A DNA stretch of 64,000 bases. Origin: Reyranella massiliensis 521 (GTDB lineage Bacteria; Pseudomonadota; Alphaproteobacteria; Reyranellales; Reyranellaceae). The stretch spans positions 3,315,044 to 3,379,043 of the forward strand of contig NZ_HE997181.1 of the NCBI RefSeq assembly GCF_000312425.1. Reading direction: 5' to 3'. Below are positions 19,449-30,390 of this stretch, piece by piece. The position numbers were made by a program, and so were the translations under genes. Every line of letters begins with the position of its first letter. Positions within the stretch are counted from its first letter, which is position 1. The notes beneath the pieces are model-generated. The model was given only the letters and a program-made list of their open reading frames with translations. It made no database searches and was not told the origin of the DNA.

Positions 19449-19838
19449 GGGTCAGGCGGCCTGTAAGCCGGGTTCTGTCCTCGCCCGAAGGCGATGGATG
19501 GCCATTCCTCTGGGATGCCCGTTACCGAGCACCTCGCGCGACCGACCCGGGCGACGACGCGGAAACACCGCTGCCGGTTGCCCGGCGTGCCGCCCCTATT
19601 TGGTCTTGCTCCCGGTGGGGTTTGCCGTGCCGCTCCCGTTGCCGGTCGCGCGGTGGGCTCTTACCCCACCGTTTCACCCTTACCTGACCAGCAAGCTGGC
19701 CCGGCGGTCTGTTCTCTGTGGCACTTTCCCTGGGGTCGCCCCCGCCGGTCGTTAACCGGCACCGTGTCTCCGTGGAGCCCGGACTTTCCTCACCCGATCG
19801 GTTGCCCGTTCGAGCGCAGCCATCCAGTCGCCTGACCC
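19449..19838 (-). ncRNA. rnpB: RNase P RNA (class A)
   Basis: Catalytic RNA of ribonuclease P, which matures tRNA 5' ends. On the minus strand it shows the universal GAGGAAAGTCCGGGC element near its 5' end (about 19778-19792), the AGGGTGAAA-containing core (about 19671-19680), and ACAGAACCCGGCTTA near the 3' end (19463-19477). The first and last ten bases are complementary (GGGTCAGGCG and CGCCTGACCC), forming helix P1, and define the ends used here. About 390 bases, normal for alphaproteobacteria. The mature ends may differ by a few bases. Confidence 0.95.
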
Positions 19839-19847
19839 GGCGCCTGA

Positions 19848-20537
19848 CTAGGCTGCTCCTCCCAACGGGTCAAGCAGCCCGGCCAGAAGACTCCGTGTCT
19901 CGGGATCGGCCATGCCGTCCACCCGCGCCGGCCGGTAGTGGCGCTGGAAGGCCTTAACGACTTCCTTCGGCGGAACAGCGATCGGAGGTGCATAGCCGAA
20001 ACGCTGCAAGGCTTTCTGGAAATCGCCGTCCAGCGGTCGTGCTCCGGCCCGCGGCCAGACGCCGACACCCGCATCGGCCAGGACCTTCCAGGGGAAACGG
20101 CGGCCCGGGTCGACCTTGCGCTGCGGAGCAATGTCGGAGTGTCCGACGACATTGCGCGGCACGATGGCAGGATGGCGCGCCAGAATGCCGTGGCAAAGTT
20201 CGATCAATGCCGCGATCTGAACCGGCGGATAGTCATGTCGATCGCCATGCAAGTTGACGATCTCGATGCCGATCGACGTTGCATTCAACGCCTCCCGGCC
20301 GCGCCACCACGAGCGGCCGGCATGCCAGGCGGTACGATCCTCGGCAACGAGACGATAGACCGTGCCATCTTCGGCAAGGACGTAGTGCGAACTCACGCAA
20401 TGCTCTCGCGTGCTGTCGCACAGGATGTCGAGCGACTCCTGCAGCGGCAGCTCCGTGTAATGCAGCACCAGGATATCGACGATCGCCCCCTCGGGCCGCG
20501 GCGCGTGATTGGGCGATGGCTGCTCGACGAGCTTCAC
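19848..20537 (-). CDS. N-acetylmuramoyl-L-alanine amidase, AmpD-like, with peptidoglycan-binding domain
   Basis: Zinc amidase (Amidase_2 fold) that cleaves the MurNAc-L-Ala bond, probably recycling anhydro-muropeptides in the cytoplasm since no signal peptide is seen. 229 residues from a GTG at 20537, one base after the preceding gene's stop; the frame is open further upstream but inside that gene. Zinc ligands fit the His of VLHYTEL (about residue 26) and the His and Asp of VGHSDIAPQRKVDPGRRFPW. The C-terminal 60 residues (FQKALQRFGY to DPETRSLLAGLL) match a PG_binding_1 domain. It ends ten bases from rnpB. Confidence 0.9.
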   Translation of the reverse strand: MKLVEQPSPNHAPRPEGAIVDILVLHYTELPLQESLDILCDSTREHCVSSHYVLAEDGTVYRLVAEDRTAWHAGRSWWRGREALNATSIGIEIVNLHGDRHDYPPVQIAALIELCHGILARHPAIVPRNVVGHSDIAPQRKVDPGRRFPWKVLADAGVGVWPRAGARPLDGDFQKALQRFGYAPPIAVPPKEVVKAFQRHYRPARVDGMADPETRSLLAGLLDPLGGAA

Positions 20538-20538
20538 G

Positions 20539-21240
20539 TCAGGCAGCAACCAGTCCGCGCTGGCGGCGCAGGCGATCGTAGGCATCGTTGATCAGCGCCA
20601 GCTTGCGGTTGGCCACGGCGATGGCCTCCTCGGGCAAACCCTGCGCCATCAGCCGATCGGGATGATTGGCGCGAACCTGACGCAGCCACGCTTCGCGGAT
20701 CTGTTCGTCGGTCGCCAGCGGATCGATACCGAGCACAACGCACGGCTCGCATTCGACGACACCGAGTGCGGCGGCCTTGGCGCGCTCGAAGCGCGAGCTT
20801 TCCAGACCGAAGAGGCGCGCCACCTTGGCAAGATAGTCGGCTTCCGCCGCATCGATCTGGCCATCGGCCTGCGCGATGCTGAAGAGACCTTCGATCACGT
20901 TCTCGAGAATCTCAGGCGCGTCGGGAAAGAGCGCCGCCACCTGCCGCGCATAGGTCTCGAAGCCGCCGGCGTCGCGTTTGGCCAGATCGAAGAAACGCTG
21001 GACGTTGGCTTCCTCGCCGGGCGGCACCTGAAAGAAGGCGCGGAATGCGTCGATCTCGGCCTCCGACACTTCGCCATCGACCCGCGCCATCTTGGCGCCG
21101 AGCGCAATGACGCCGATCGTGAAGCCGATCTCGCGCAGGCCGGGATGCCCGCCATCGTCGGCTGGCGGCGAAGACAGGCCCAGCAGCTCGGCAATGCCGA
21201 GGCTGTTCATGCCTTCCACGATTTTGTCCCAGATCCTCAT
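20539..21240 (-). CDS. TerB-like and J-domain protein (DjlA-type)
   Basis: Predicted DnaK co-chaperone. 233 residues from ATG 21240. Residues about 35-150 form an all-helical, acidic TerB-like domain (ALGAKMARVDGEVSEAEI, then IAQADGQIDAAEADYL). The last 65 residues are a J domain with the essential HPD motif at 193-195 (RANHPDRLMAQG). Unlike classical DjlA there is no N-terminal membrane helix, so it is probably soluble. It lies between the TSUP exporter (8-base gap) and the amidase (1-base gap), probably one transcript. Confidence 0.85.
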   Translation of the reverse strand: MRIWDKIVEGMNSLGIAELLGLSSPPADDGGHPGLREIGFTIGVIALGAKMARVDGEVSEAEIDAFRAFFQVPPGEEANVQRFFDLAKRDAGGFETYARQVAALFPDAPEILENVIEGLFSIAQADGQIDAAEADYLAKVARLFGLESSRFERAKAAALGVVECEPCVVLGIDPLATDEQIREAWLRQVRANHPDRLMAQGLPEEAIAVANRKLALINDAYDRLRRQRGLVAA

Positions 21241-21248
21241 GTCGAGTC

Positions 21249-21980
21249 CTATAGCAGCAAGGAACCCACAGCGACGCAGACCAAAAGCAGCAGCGCCAGC
21301 CGCCTGTAGAAGCGCTCGCTGGCCAACGGAAACAGGCGCTCGCCGAGCAGGCCACCTGCTATGACCGCCGGCGCCAGGAGCAGCCCGTGGGCGCCAACGC
21401 TCCACCCGATCAGATCACGTGACGCGAACGCCGCGATGGCAAACAAGTCGACGAAAACGAAATAGGTCGTGAGGTTGGCCCGCACGCGCGCCGCCGGATC
21501 CTCACCTGCCAGATAATAGAATGCGATCGGCGGACCGGCCATGCCCGAGAGACCATTCAAGAAGCCGCTGGTCGCACCCGCCGTGAGAGTAGTCGCCGTC
21601 CCCGGCCGACCGGAAAAGCGCCAGCCGCTCGCCAGCATTATGACGGCACCGAGAACGATGGCGGAAATCGCCCAGCGCATCGGTTCGGGATCGGCCCATG
21701 TCAGCGTGAGGTTACCGAACGGTACGCCGATTGCCGCCGCCACCAGCAGCATGCCGATGCGGCGCCAGTCGACGAGGCGCACGACCCGGGGCAGCAGCGG
21801 CAGCGCCACGGCGATTTCCAGGAGCAGGCAGAGCGCGATGCCGACGGCGGGTCCGTAGAGCGCCGAAAACACCGGCGTCATCAGCATGGCGGCGCCGAAG
21901 CCCGCGAAGCCGCGCACCATGCCTGCAATGCAGGCAACAACGGCCGAAATCAGGAAGGGAATGCTCAACAGGTCAGGCAT
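21249..21980 (-). CDS. TSUP-family membrane exporter (TauE/SafE type)
   Basis: Predicted inner-membrane anion or organosulfonate transporter of the TauE/SafE (TSUP) family. 243 residues, ATG at 21980, with about eight hydrophobic helices. The family pattern of a glycine-rich loop after the first helix appears as [19 protein letters not shown] and is repeated in the second half as [21 protein letters not shown]. The substrate cannot be told from sequence. It is divergent from uvrB with a 48-base gap. Confidence 0.85.
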   Translation of the reverse strand: MPDLLSIPFLISAVVACIAGMVRGFAGFGAAMLMTPVFSALYGPAVGIALCLLLEIAVALPLLPRVVRLVDWRRIGMLLVAAAIGVPFGNLTLTWADPEPMRWAISAIVLGAVIMLASGWRFSGRPGTATTLTAGATSGFLNGLSGMAGPPIAFYYLAGEDPAARVRANLTTYFVFVDLFAIAAFASRDLIGWSVGAHGLLLAPAVIAGGLLGERLFPLASERFYRRLALLLLVCVAVGSLLL

Positions 21981-21999
21981 AGGGGCGCGGAAGCTAGCA

Positions 22000-22028
22000 T
22001 TGCCGGACCGTCATCCGAGCATCATATA

Positions 22029-22030
<2 letters not shown>
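22000..22030 (+). promoter_or_regulatory. Putative uvrB promoter overlapping the first ATG
   Basis: TATAAT at 22025-22030 is a perfect -10 hexamer, with TTGCCG at 22000-22005 as a possible -35 (19-base spacer). The hexamer overlaps the first in-frame ATG of uvrB (22029), so a transcript from it would begin close to the second ATG at 22038. No LexA-type GTTC-N7-GTTC box was found. The spacer is longer than ideal. Confidence 0.4.
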
Positions 22031-24233
<2,203 letters not shown>

Positions 24234-24247
24234 TCGGAAGATAGGCG

Positions 24248-25084
24248 ATGCGCCTGCGCGTCTTGGTCGGCCTGCTCCTTTTCGTGCTGGCATGGCCGGC
24301 GGCAGCGCAGGAGCGCGAGCAGATCGTGCGCGTGCCCGGCCCGGGCGGAGCGAACCTGATCGCCACGGTGCTGCGGCCGCCGGGCGAGGCACGCCAGCCG
24401 CTGGTCATCATCAATCACGGCTCGCCAGCCGATGGGTCGCGACGCGCCACCATGGAACGGCCGCGCTACGCCACCCTCTCCTCCTGGTTCGTGGCGCGCG
24501 GCTATGTCGTTGTCCTGCCGATACGGCGTGGCTATGGCGACAGCGGCGGCACCTGGGCCGAGGGCTATGGCCGCTGCGAGTCGCCGGACTATTTCAACGC
24601 CGGCCTGCAAAGCGCCGCCGACATCCAGGCGACCATCGACTACATGCGCAGTCAGCCCTATGTCGCGGCCGACCGCACGATCGTCGTCGGTCAGTCGGCC
24701 GGGGGCTGGGCGGCCATCGCCTTGTCGAGCCGCAACCCGCCCGGCGTTTCCGGCATGATCAACTTTGCCGGCGGCCGCGGCGGCCAGCAGAAAATGGCCG
24801 GAGGCGACATCGGCAACTGCACGCCGGACGCGCTGGTCGACGCGGCAGCGAAATACGGTGCGACGGCGCGGGTGCCGATGCTCTGGATCTATGCCGAGAA
24901 CGATAGCTTCTTCGAGCCTGCGCTCGCCAGGCGCATGGCCGAGGCCTACGACAAGGCCGGCGGCAAAGCGACCTACTTGCCACTCGGCCCGTTCGGCCGC
25001 GATGGCCATGGCCTTGCCGGCGCGACCAACGGCGCATCCGTCTGGTCACCGCTGGTCGAAACTTTCCTCAGTGGTTTGAGGTAG
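24248..25084 (+). CDS. Exported alpha/beta hydrolase (dienelactone hydrolase-like)
   Basis: Predicted periplasmic esterase or peptidase of the alpha/beta-hydrolase fold. 278 residues with a clear signal peptide (LLLFVLAWPAAAQ, cleavage near residue 20). The catalytic triad is probably Ser150 in VVGQSAGGW, Asp219 in YAENDSFF and His254 in RDGHGL. NHGSPADGS near residue 56 is the oxyanion region. Two cysteines (110 and 191) could form a disulfide after export. The gene is 14 bases after uvrB and 31 before an MFS gene. The substrate is unknown. Confidence 0.8.
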   Translation: MRLRVLVGLLLFVLAWPAAAQEREQIVRVPGPGGANLIATVLRPPGEARQPLVIINHGSPADGSRRATMERPRYATLSSWFVARGYVVVLPIRRGYGDSGGTWAEGYGRCESPDYFNAGLQSAADIQATIDYMRSQPYVAADRTIVVGQSAGGWAAIALSSRNPPGVSGMINFAGGRGGQQKMAGGDIGNCTPDALVDAAAKYGATARVPMLWIYAENDSFFEPALARRMAEAYDKAGGKATYLPLGPFGRDGHGLAGATNGASVWSPLVETFLSGLR

Positions 25085-25115
25085 AAAGCAGCCTGCACGT
25101 TATAGTCGCCGCGCC

Positions 25116-26333
25116 ATGTCTCCTGCCGCGCCGACCGACCTCCGCCGTTATCTGATCGCCCTTATCTCCCTCACCCTCGTGCAGGTCGTCGCGACCATGG
25201 GCTTCAACCAGGCCTCGGTGCTGGCACCCGCCGCTGCACCGGCGCTGGGCGTCGCCGCCGCCGACGTCGCCTATTATGTCTCGCTGGTCTATCTCGCGGC
25301 GATGATCTCGACCCTGGGCGGTGGCGCGATCAACCGGCGCCTGGGGCCTATCCGCTTCATCCAGACCGGCCTTACCGTGGCGGCCATCGGTTCGTTCGTC
25401 TTTGCCGTAGGTGGCGTGGCGATGGCGGCGCTCTCGGCATTGATCGTCGGCTTGGGCTCCGGACCGCTCACCATCGCCAGTTCCCACATCCTGGCGCGCG
25501 TCTCGCCGCCGCGCCTTGCCAACGTCACGTTCTCGCTGAAGCAAAGCGGCGTGCCGGTCGGCTTCGCGATCTGCGGCGCGGTGCTGCCGACCCTGGCGCT
25601 CGATTTCGGCTGGCGCTGGGCCGCGGCCAGCATCGGCTTCCTGTCGATTGCGACCGTCGTCGCGGTCCAGCCGCTGCGCCGCCTCTACGACGAGGAGCAG
25701 ACGAGCGGCTCATCCAGACAGAGATTCCTGCCCACGGTCGCCGAGATACTCGACCCGCTGCGGCTCGCCTGGCGCGATCCGATCCTGCGGCCAATGTGCT
25801 TCATCGGCATGCTCTTTTCGGCGACGCAGGCAATCGTCGTGAACTTTACGGTCGTCTACGCCGTCGACGGCCTCAAGATGTCCTACGTACTGGCCGGCAC
25901 GCTGCTCTCGGCTGCGACGGTCGCCGGTGCGTTCGGTCGCGTCTTCTGGGGTGCCCTGGCCGATTTGCTGCGCAAGCCGACTGCCGTTCTGGCGGGCATC
26001 GGCGGCATCGTGGCGGTCGCAGCCACGATCATGTCCTTCACGACACCGAGTTGGCCGACAACGGCGGTCTACGCCGTCTGTATCGTGCTCGGCGGTACCG
26101 CGGTGGGCTGGAACGGCGTCTTCATCGCCGAGAGCGCCTATCGCGCACCGCCTGGGCGCGCCGCCGAATTCACCGGCGCCACGCAGCTTTTTGTCTTCTC
26201 CGGTGCGCTCATCTCGCCGCTGCTGTTCCGCACCGTCCTGGCCCTCACGAACTCCTACGAGGCAGGCTATCTCCTCCTGGCGGCCGGGGTCGCCGTCTGC
26301 TCGTTCTTCCTGGCACGCGCGGCGATGCGATGA
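25116..26333 (+). CDS. MFS transporter
   Basis: Twelve-helix major facilitator superfamily transporter, 405 residues, of unknown substrate. The loop between helices 2 and 3 reads GGGAINRRLGPIRFIQTG, a weak form of the MFS signature; the equivalent in the second half is GRVFWGALADLLRKPTAVL. Helix 5 contains LKQSGVPVGFAICGAVLP, like MFS members of the CynX/NNP type. The start ATG at 25116 follows the hydrolase closely, so co-transcription is possible. It converges on the ABC permease gene with a 3-base gap. Confidence 0.85.
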   Translation: MSPAAPTDLRRYLIALISLTLVQVVATMGFNQASVLAPAAAPALGVAAADVAYYVSLVYLAAMISTLGGGAINRRLGPIRFIQTGLTVAAIGSFVFAVGGVAMAALSALIVGLGSGPLTIASSHILARVSPPRLANVTFSLKQSGVPVGFAICGAVLPTLALDFGWRWAAASIGFLSIATVVAVQPLRRLYDEEQTSGSSRQRFLPTVAEILDPLRLAWRDPILRPMCFIGMLFSATQAIVVNFTVVYAVDGLKMSYVLAGTLLSAATVAGAFGRVFWGALADLLRKPTAVLAGIGGIVAVAATIMSFTTPSWPTTAVYAVCIVLGGTAVGWNGVFIAESAYRAPPGRAAEFTGATQLFVFSGALISPLLFRTVLALTNSYEAGYLLLAAGVAVCSFFLARAAMR

Positions 26334-26336
26334 AGG

Positions 26337-27113
26337 TCATCCCTCGGCGCTGAGCGCGCTTTCGTGCCAGCGGCGCAGCAGGAGATGCGAGAGCAGCGAC
26401 AGCAAGAGGTAGATGGCGATGCCGGCCAGCGAGATCAGCACGAGGGCCGCGAACATGCGCGGGATCTTGAGCTGGTAACCCGATTCGAGGATGCGATAGG
26501 CAAGTCCCGACTCCCGTCCGCCCGAACCTGCCACGAACTCCGCGACAACGGCGCCGATCAGCGCCAGGCCGCCCGAGATGCGCAGGCCGCCCAGGAAGTA
26601 CGGCAGAGCCGCCGGCAGGCGCAGGTCGACCAGCGTGCGCCAGCGCCCCGCACCATAAAGCTCGAACAGGTCGAGCAGGTTGCGATCGACCGAACGCAGG
26701 CCCAGCACCGTGTTGGACAGGATAGGAAAGAAGGCGACCAGCCAGGCGCAGATCAACAGCGAGAGATTGACGTCGTCGACCCAGGCAATGATCAGCGGCG
26801 CAATGGCTACGATCGGCGTCACCTGCAGGATAATGGCATATGGGAAGAACGACAGCTCGATCCAGCGCGACAGCGAGAATAGAACCGCCAGCATGACGCC
26901 CACGACGACGGCCGCTATCAAGGCCTGAAGCGTGATTTCGAGCGTGATCACGAGCGCTGGCCACAGCGTCGGCCAGTCGGTCCACAATGTCTTTGCCACG
27001 AGGACGGGCCCCGGCAGAACGTAGGGCGGGATTTCCGCCACCCGCACCACGGCCTCCCACAGCGCGAGCATGACGATCCCGACGATGATCGGAGCGACAA
27101 ACCGAGCAGTCAT
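26337..27113 (-). CDS. ABC transporter permease (nitrate/sulfonate/taurine type)
   Basis: Inner-membrane permease of the SsuC/TauC/NrtB class. 258 residues from ATG 27113, overlapping the stop of the ATPase gene (ATGA). Six hydrophobic helices are seen. The EAA loop that contacts the ATPase is ELYGAGRWRTLVDLRLPAALPYFLGGLR, with the glycine at the usual place. FPILSNTVLGLRSVDRNLLDL is typical of this permease class. No periplasmic binding protein gene lies nearby, so the substrate cannot be inferred beyond small organic anions. Confidence 0.88.
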   Translation of the reverse strand: MTARFVAPIIVGIVMLALWEAVVRVAEIPPYVLPGPVLVAKTLWTDWPTLWPALVITLEITLQALIAAVVVGVMLAVLFSLSRWIELSFFPYAIILQVTPIVAIAPLIIAWVDDVNLSLLICAWLVAFFPILSNTVLGLRSVDRNLLDLFELYGAGRWRTLVDLRLPAALPYFLGGLRISGGLALIGAVVAEFVAGSGGRESGLAYRILESGYQLKIPRMFAALVLISLAGIAIYLLLSLLSHLLLRRWHESALSAEG

Positions 27114-27850
27114 GCCGCCAGCGCTTCTGAGAGCTGTGCCGAAGCCAGCCGACAGAGAGCCGCATACTCCGCCGACGTGCCGAAGGCTTCGGTGCGCGGA
27201 TAGGCGGCGGGAATGGCGAGTTCGGACAGCACGCGACCGGGCCGCGCACTCATCACGGCAATGCGCTGCGAGAGGAAGACCGACTCGAACACCGAATGGG
27301 TCACGAACACCGCGGTGAACCGCGTACGCTGCCACAGGTCGAGGAGGTCGGTGTTGAGCCGGCGGCGGGTGATCTCGTCGAGCGCGGCGAAAGGTTCGTC
27401 CATCAACAGCAGCTTGGGTTCGGTGACCAGCGCCCGCGCGATCGACACGCGCATCTTCATGCCACCCGACAGTTCGCGCGGATAGCTCCGCTCGAAGCCG
27501 GCCAAGCCGACATGGCCCAGCGCTTCGGCCGCCCGCGCCTCGCGTTGGGATCGCGCGACGCCCGCGAGCTTGAGCGGCAGCGCGACATTGGCGAGCGCCG
27601 TGGTCCAGGGCATCAGGGTCGGTTCCTGGAAGACGAATCCCAGATCGGGTTTGCCTGACGGCCAGTCGATCGTGCCAGCGGTCGGCTGCGCGAGCCCCGC
27701 GATCAGGCGCAGCAAGGTCGACTTGCCGCAACCCGACGGCCCCAGCACGCTCAGGAATTCGCCGGCCTCGATGTCGAGCGATGTCCCTTCGAGGGCCCGC
27801 ACGCCGTTGGCGAAATCCTTGGAGACGTCACGAACGCCGATGAGTCGCAT
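27110..27850 (-). CDS. ABC transporter ATP-binding protein (nitrate/sulfonate/taurine type)
   Basis: Cytoplasmic ATPase subunit, 246 residues from ATG 27850; a TTG one codon upstream is possible. Walker A is GPSGCGKST (37-45), the Q-loop is GFVFQEPTLMPW, the signature LSGGM lies in ELSGGMKMRVSIARAL, Walker B is LLLMDEPFAALDE, and the switch His is in VFVTHSVFES. The pattern EPTLMPW is common in SsuB/TauB/ThiZ-type ATPases. It overlaps the permease gene and lies 22 bases after the dioxygenase stop, probably one operon. Confidence 0.92.
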   Translation of the reverse strand: MRLIGVRDVSKDFANGVRALEGTSLDIEAGEFLSVLGPSGCGKSTLLRLIAGLAQPTAGTIDWPSGKPDLGFVFQEPTLMPWTTALANVALPLKLAGVARSQREARAAEALGHVGLAGFERSYPRELSGGMKMRVSIARALVTEPKLLLMDEPFAALDEITRRRLNTDLLDLWQRTRFTAVFVTHSVFESVFLSQRIAVMSARPGRVLSELAIPAAYPRTEAFGTSAEYAALCRLASAQLSEALAA

Positions 27851-27872
27851 CAAGTCTTCGATGAAAGCGAGG

Positions 27873-28742
27873 TCAGACGGGCGGGAGGGTCAAGTCGAGC
27901 CGGGCCGACCAGACCGGCATCGGCAGCGTCTCGCGCGCCGCTAGGTTGGCCGGCAGCGCCGTGCGGTCCGTCACCTTGGCGAACGGCAGCACGAGCCCGC
28001 TGCGCACCCCGAACACGGCATCGCCGTCGAGATGCTCGTCGTCCTCGGGAAAGAACTCGGTGATCAGCGGCGGATGGCCCGGCGCCTGGATGATCATGTG
28101 CAGATGCGCCGGCCGCCAGGCATCGCGGCCCAGGATCCGCAGCATGTCGCCTGCCGGGCCGTCGTCGGGCACCTTGTAGGAGACAGGCCGCACCGTGGAG
28201 AAGGCGAAGCTGCCGTCGGCCGCCACCGGAAGGCGTGCATGATAGTTGGTCGGCGACTGCGCCGAATCCTGCTGGGCATAGAGGCCGTTGCCGGCGTTCT
28301 GCCACAGCGCCAGCACCGCGCCTTTGGCCGGTGTCCCGTTTGCGTCGACGACCCTTCCGCTCACGACCAGCGGCTCGCCGACCTGACCGCGCCACAGATC
28401 GCCCCCGTTTGGCAGCTCGGGGGCGCCCTCGATATGGAACGGTCCCAGCACCGACGAAGGCGTGCCGCTGCCGGCGGCATTCACCATGTCGATCAGCGAG
28501 GACACGCCCAGCAGGTCGGAGAAGAGGATGTATTCGTTGCGCTTGTCGTCGGTGAACTTGGTCGCACGGGTCAGCGCGTCGATGGCGGCACCCCACTCCG
28601 CCTGCGTCACCTTGTTCTCGCGCACGAAGCTGTGCAGATGGCCGGCCAGAGAGACCAGCAGGGTCCGGGCCCTGTCCGATGGCGCATTGCGGGCATAGTC
28701 GGCGAAAGCCTGGGTGATCGACGTCGGGGTCAGGTTGCGCAT
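27873..28742 (-). CDS. Intradiol ring-cleavage dioxygenase (catechol/hydroxyquinol 1,2-dioxygenase family)
   Basis: Non-haem Fe(III) enzyme that cleaves catechol-type rings between the two hydroxyls. 289 residues, ATG at 28742. An N-terminal helical domain precedes the family marker SSVLGPFHIEGAP (about 97-108). The four iron ligands are visible as Tyr155 (NGLYAQQD), Tyr189 (VSYKVPDDGPAGDM), and His213 and His215 (WRPAHLHMIIQAPGH). The domain layout is closest to hydroxyquinol 1,2-dioxygenases, but the substrate is not settled by reading. It is followed by the ABC genes, which may import an aromatic or sulfonated substrate. Confidence 0.9.
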   Translation of the reverse strand: MRNLTPTSITQAFADYARNAPSDRARTLLVSLAGHLHSFVRENKVTQAEWGAAIDALTRATKFTDDKRNEYILFSDLLGVSSLIDMVNAAGSGTPSSVLGPFHIEGAPELPNGGDLWRGQVGEPLVVSGRVVDANGTPAKGAVLALWQNAGNGLYAQQDSAQSPTNYHARLPVAADGSFAFSTVRPVSYKVPDDGPAGDMLRILGRDAWRPAHLHMIIQAPGHPPLITEFFPEDDEHLDGDAVFGVRSGLVLPFAKVTDRTALPANLAARETLPMPVWSARLDLTLPPV

Positions 28743-28758
28743 CGATGTTCCTCAGCGC

Positions 28759-29367
28759 CTAGCGCGACGCCCGCAAAAGGGTGTCGTAGTCGGCCCGCAA
28801 CAGGGCGAACAGCAGATGGTCGGCCCACTGTCCGTTGATACGCAGATACTGCCGCGCCAGCCCTTCTTCGTGGAATCCGACCTTGGTCAGGACCGTCTTC
28901 GAGGGCTCGTTGTGCGGCAGGCACGCTGCTTCGAGGCGGTGAAGACGCAGGTCGTCAAAGACGAATGGCAGGGTCGATCGCAGCGCATCCGTCATCAGCC
29001 CCTGCCCGGCATAGGGTTGGCCCATCCAGTAGCCTACCGATGCCGTCTGGGCGACGCCGCGCCGGACATTGCTGAGGTTGATCCCTCCGACCAGCCGGCG
29101 CCCCTCGTTGGTGAACACGAACAGCCCATAGGCCTCTCCCGCCCGCCATTCCTTCACCTGCTGGCGCAGACGGCGCCGGAAATGGTCCCGGCCGAGGGAA
29201 TCCTCGGGCCAGGTCGGCTCCCAGGGAGTCAGAAAAGCCCTACTCCGAGCGCGTAATTCGGCCCATTCGGGCCAGTCGTCCAGGGTCGGCGCGCGCAAAA
29301 ACACGCGCCGGCCGGCAATCCGGGTCATCCCCGACAGTGACAACGGGACGTCGGCAAAGCGAAACAT
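28759..29367 (-). CDS. GNAT N-acetyltransferase (RimJ-like)
   Basis: Acetyl-CoA-dependent N-acetyltransferase of the RimJ/RimL branch, which acetylates protein N-termini such as ribosomal protein S5. 202 residues, ATG at 29367. Seen are VFLRAPTLDDWPEWAELR near the N-terminus, RLVGGINLSNVRRG, VGYWMGQPYAGQGLMTDAL (acetyl-CoA-binding loop) and LRLHRLEAACLPHNEPSKTVLTKVGF, the typical RimJ ending. In related alphaproteobacteria I recall this gene directly following the M16 peptidase gene; here about 2 kb of other DNA separates them. Confidence 0.87.
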   Translation of the reverse strand: MFRFADVPLSLSGMTRIAGRRVFLRAPTLDDWPEWAELRARSRAFLTPWEPTWPEDSLGRDHFRRRLRQQVKEWRAGEAYGLFVFTNEGRRLVGGINLSNVRRGVAQTASVGYWMGQPYAGQGLMTDALRSTLPFVFDDLRLHRLEAACLPHNEPSKTVLTKVGFHEEGLARQYLRINGQWADHLLFALLRADYDTLLRASR

Positions 29368-29531
29368 CTTGGTCTATAATAGTTATCCTTCGGAATTCTT
29401 GCATGTTTTCCGAGGTTTGACGTAGGAAATTGAGACGGTCCGCCACGCCTGGTGGTCAAAAAAGAGCCGCCGCCAGCTGGCCCAACAGGCGTATGTACCT
29501 ATCTAGAGTATCCGCTAAGGCATGGTCTGTT

Positions 29532-30329
29532 ATGGAAACGGATGACAAATCGAATGTCGGCCAGAAGGGCCGATTCTATCTAACGAAGCACATCTGGCTG
29601 CCGCAGGAGCCGCTCGAGAAACTCAACCTCAAGCTCTCCGACATGATCCTGCGCAACATGCCCAAGTTGCCGCTGGGTGGTGACGATGCGCTGAAGGCGT
29701 TCCCGGTCCTGGCCGAGCTCAAGAAGAGCCACGACAAGATCAAGGCCGACCTCAACTACCTGCTGAGCCATCACGAAGAAATCCCGGCACTGCACGAGGT
29801 CCATCCCCGCGATCTCTACGTGCCCGGCCGCGCTTGGCGCACCTTCCTGCTGAAGATCTGGGGCCACGATATACCGGAAAATGTTGCGGCAGTGCCGGAC
29901 ACGATCGCGGCGATCAACAAGATCCCCGGTGTGCACACGGCCCTTTTCAGCATCCTTCACGGTTATGCCGAGATCGAGCCCCATCGCGGCTCGGCCGCCG
30001 GCGTCATCCGCTTCCACTATCCGCTGATCGTGCCGACCGAGCCCGAGAAGTGCTGGATCGAGATCGGTGGCCATCACTTCTTCTGGAAGGAAGGCGAGCC
30101 GCTGGTGTTCGACGACACGCGCGAGCATTGGGTGAAGAACCAGACCGACCAGACGCGTGTGGTGCTGATCATCGACTTCAACGCCGACATGCCGTTCCCG
30201 GTGAACCTCTACACTGGCCTGCGCTACAACCTCGTCCGCCGCAGCGCCGAGGTGAAGACGGTCATCGAACGCGCCTCGATCGGCGTCCCGCCGCGCGCCA
30301 CCCAGACGGAATTGGCCAAGGCTGCCTAA
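29532..30329 (+). CDS. Aspartyl/asparaginyl beta-hydroxylase-family protein
   Basis: Predicted Fe(II)/2-oxoglutarate-dependent dioxygenase of the AspH/LpxO fold. 265 residues from ATG 29532; the frame is open upstream but with poor coding character. The core is HGYAEIEPHRGSAAGVIRFHYPL, which supplies the first iron-binding His and substrate residues, then GEPLVFDDTREHWVKNQTDQTRVVLIIDF with the second His and the Arg that binds 2-oxoglutarate. The hydroxylated substrate may be a protein, peptide or lipid. It is transcribed against its neighbours. No signal peptide is seen. Confidence 0.85.
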   Translation: METDDKSNVGQKGRFYLTKHIWLPQEPLEKLNLKLSDMILRNMPKLPLGGDDALKAFPVLAELKKSHDKIKADLNYLLSHHEEIPALHEVHPRDLYVPGRAWRTFLLKIWGHDIPENVAAVPDTIAAINKIPGVHTALFSILHGYAEIEPHRGSAAGVIRFHYPLIVPTEPEKCWIEIGGHHFFWKEGEPLVFDDTREHWVKNQTDQTRVVLIIDFNADMPFPVNLYTGLRYNLVRRSAEVKTVIERASIGVPPRATQTELAKAA

Positions 30330-30356
30330 ACGATCGCAACCTCATTGCGAGTGAAG

Positions 30357-30390
30357 CGAGGGATTCTTTCCGGTTAGGAAGGATCCCTCG
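30357..30390. repeat. Imperfect hairpin after the hydroxylase gene (REP-like or terminator)
   Basis: CGAGGGAT (30357-30364) pairs with ATCCCTCG (30383-30390), and an inner TTTCC pairs with GGAA around a GGTTA loop, giving a stem of about 13 bp with one bulge. It begins 28 bases after the stop codon and has no following T-run. The preceding TCATTGCGAGTGAAGCGAGG resembles, from memory, interspersed repeats in Rhizobiales intergenic DNA. Confidence 0.4.
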
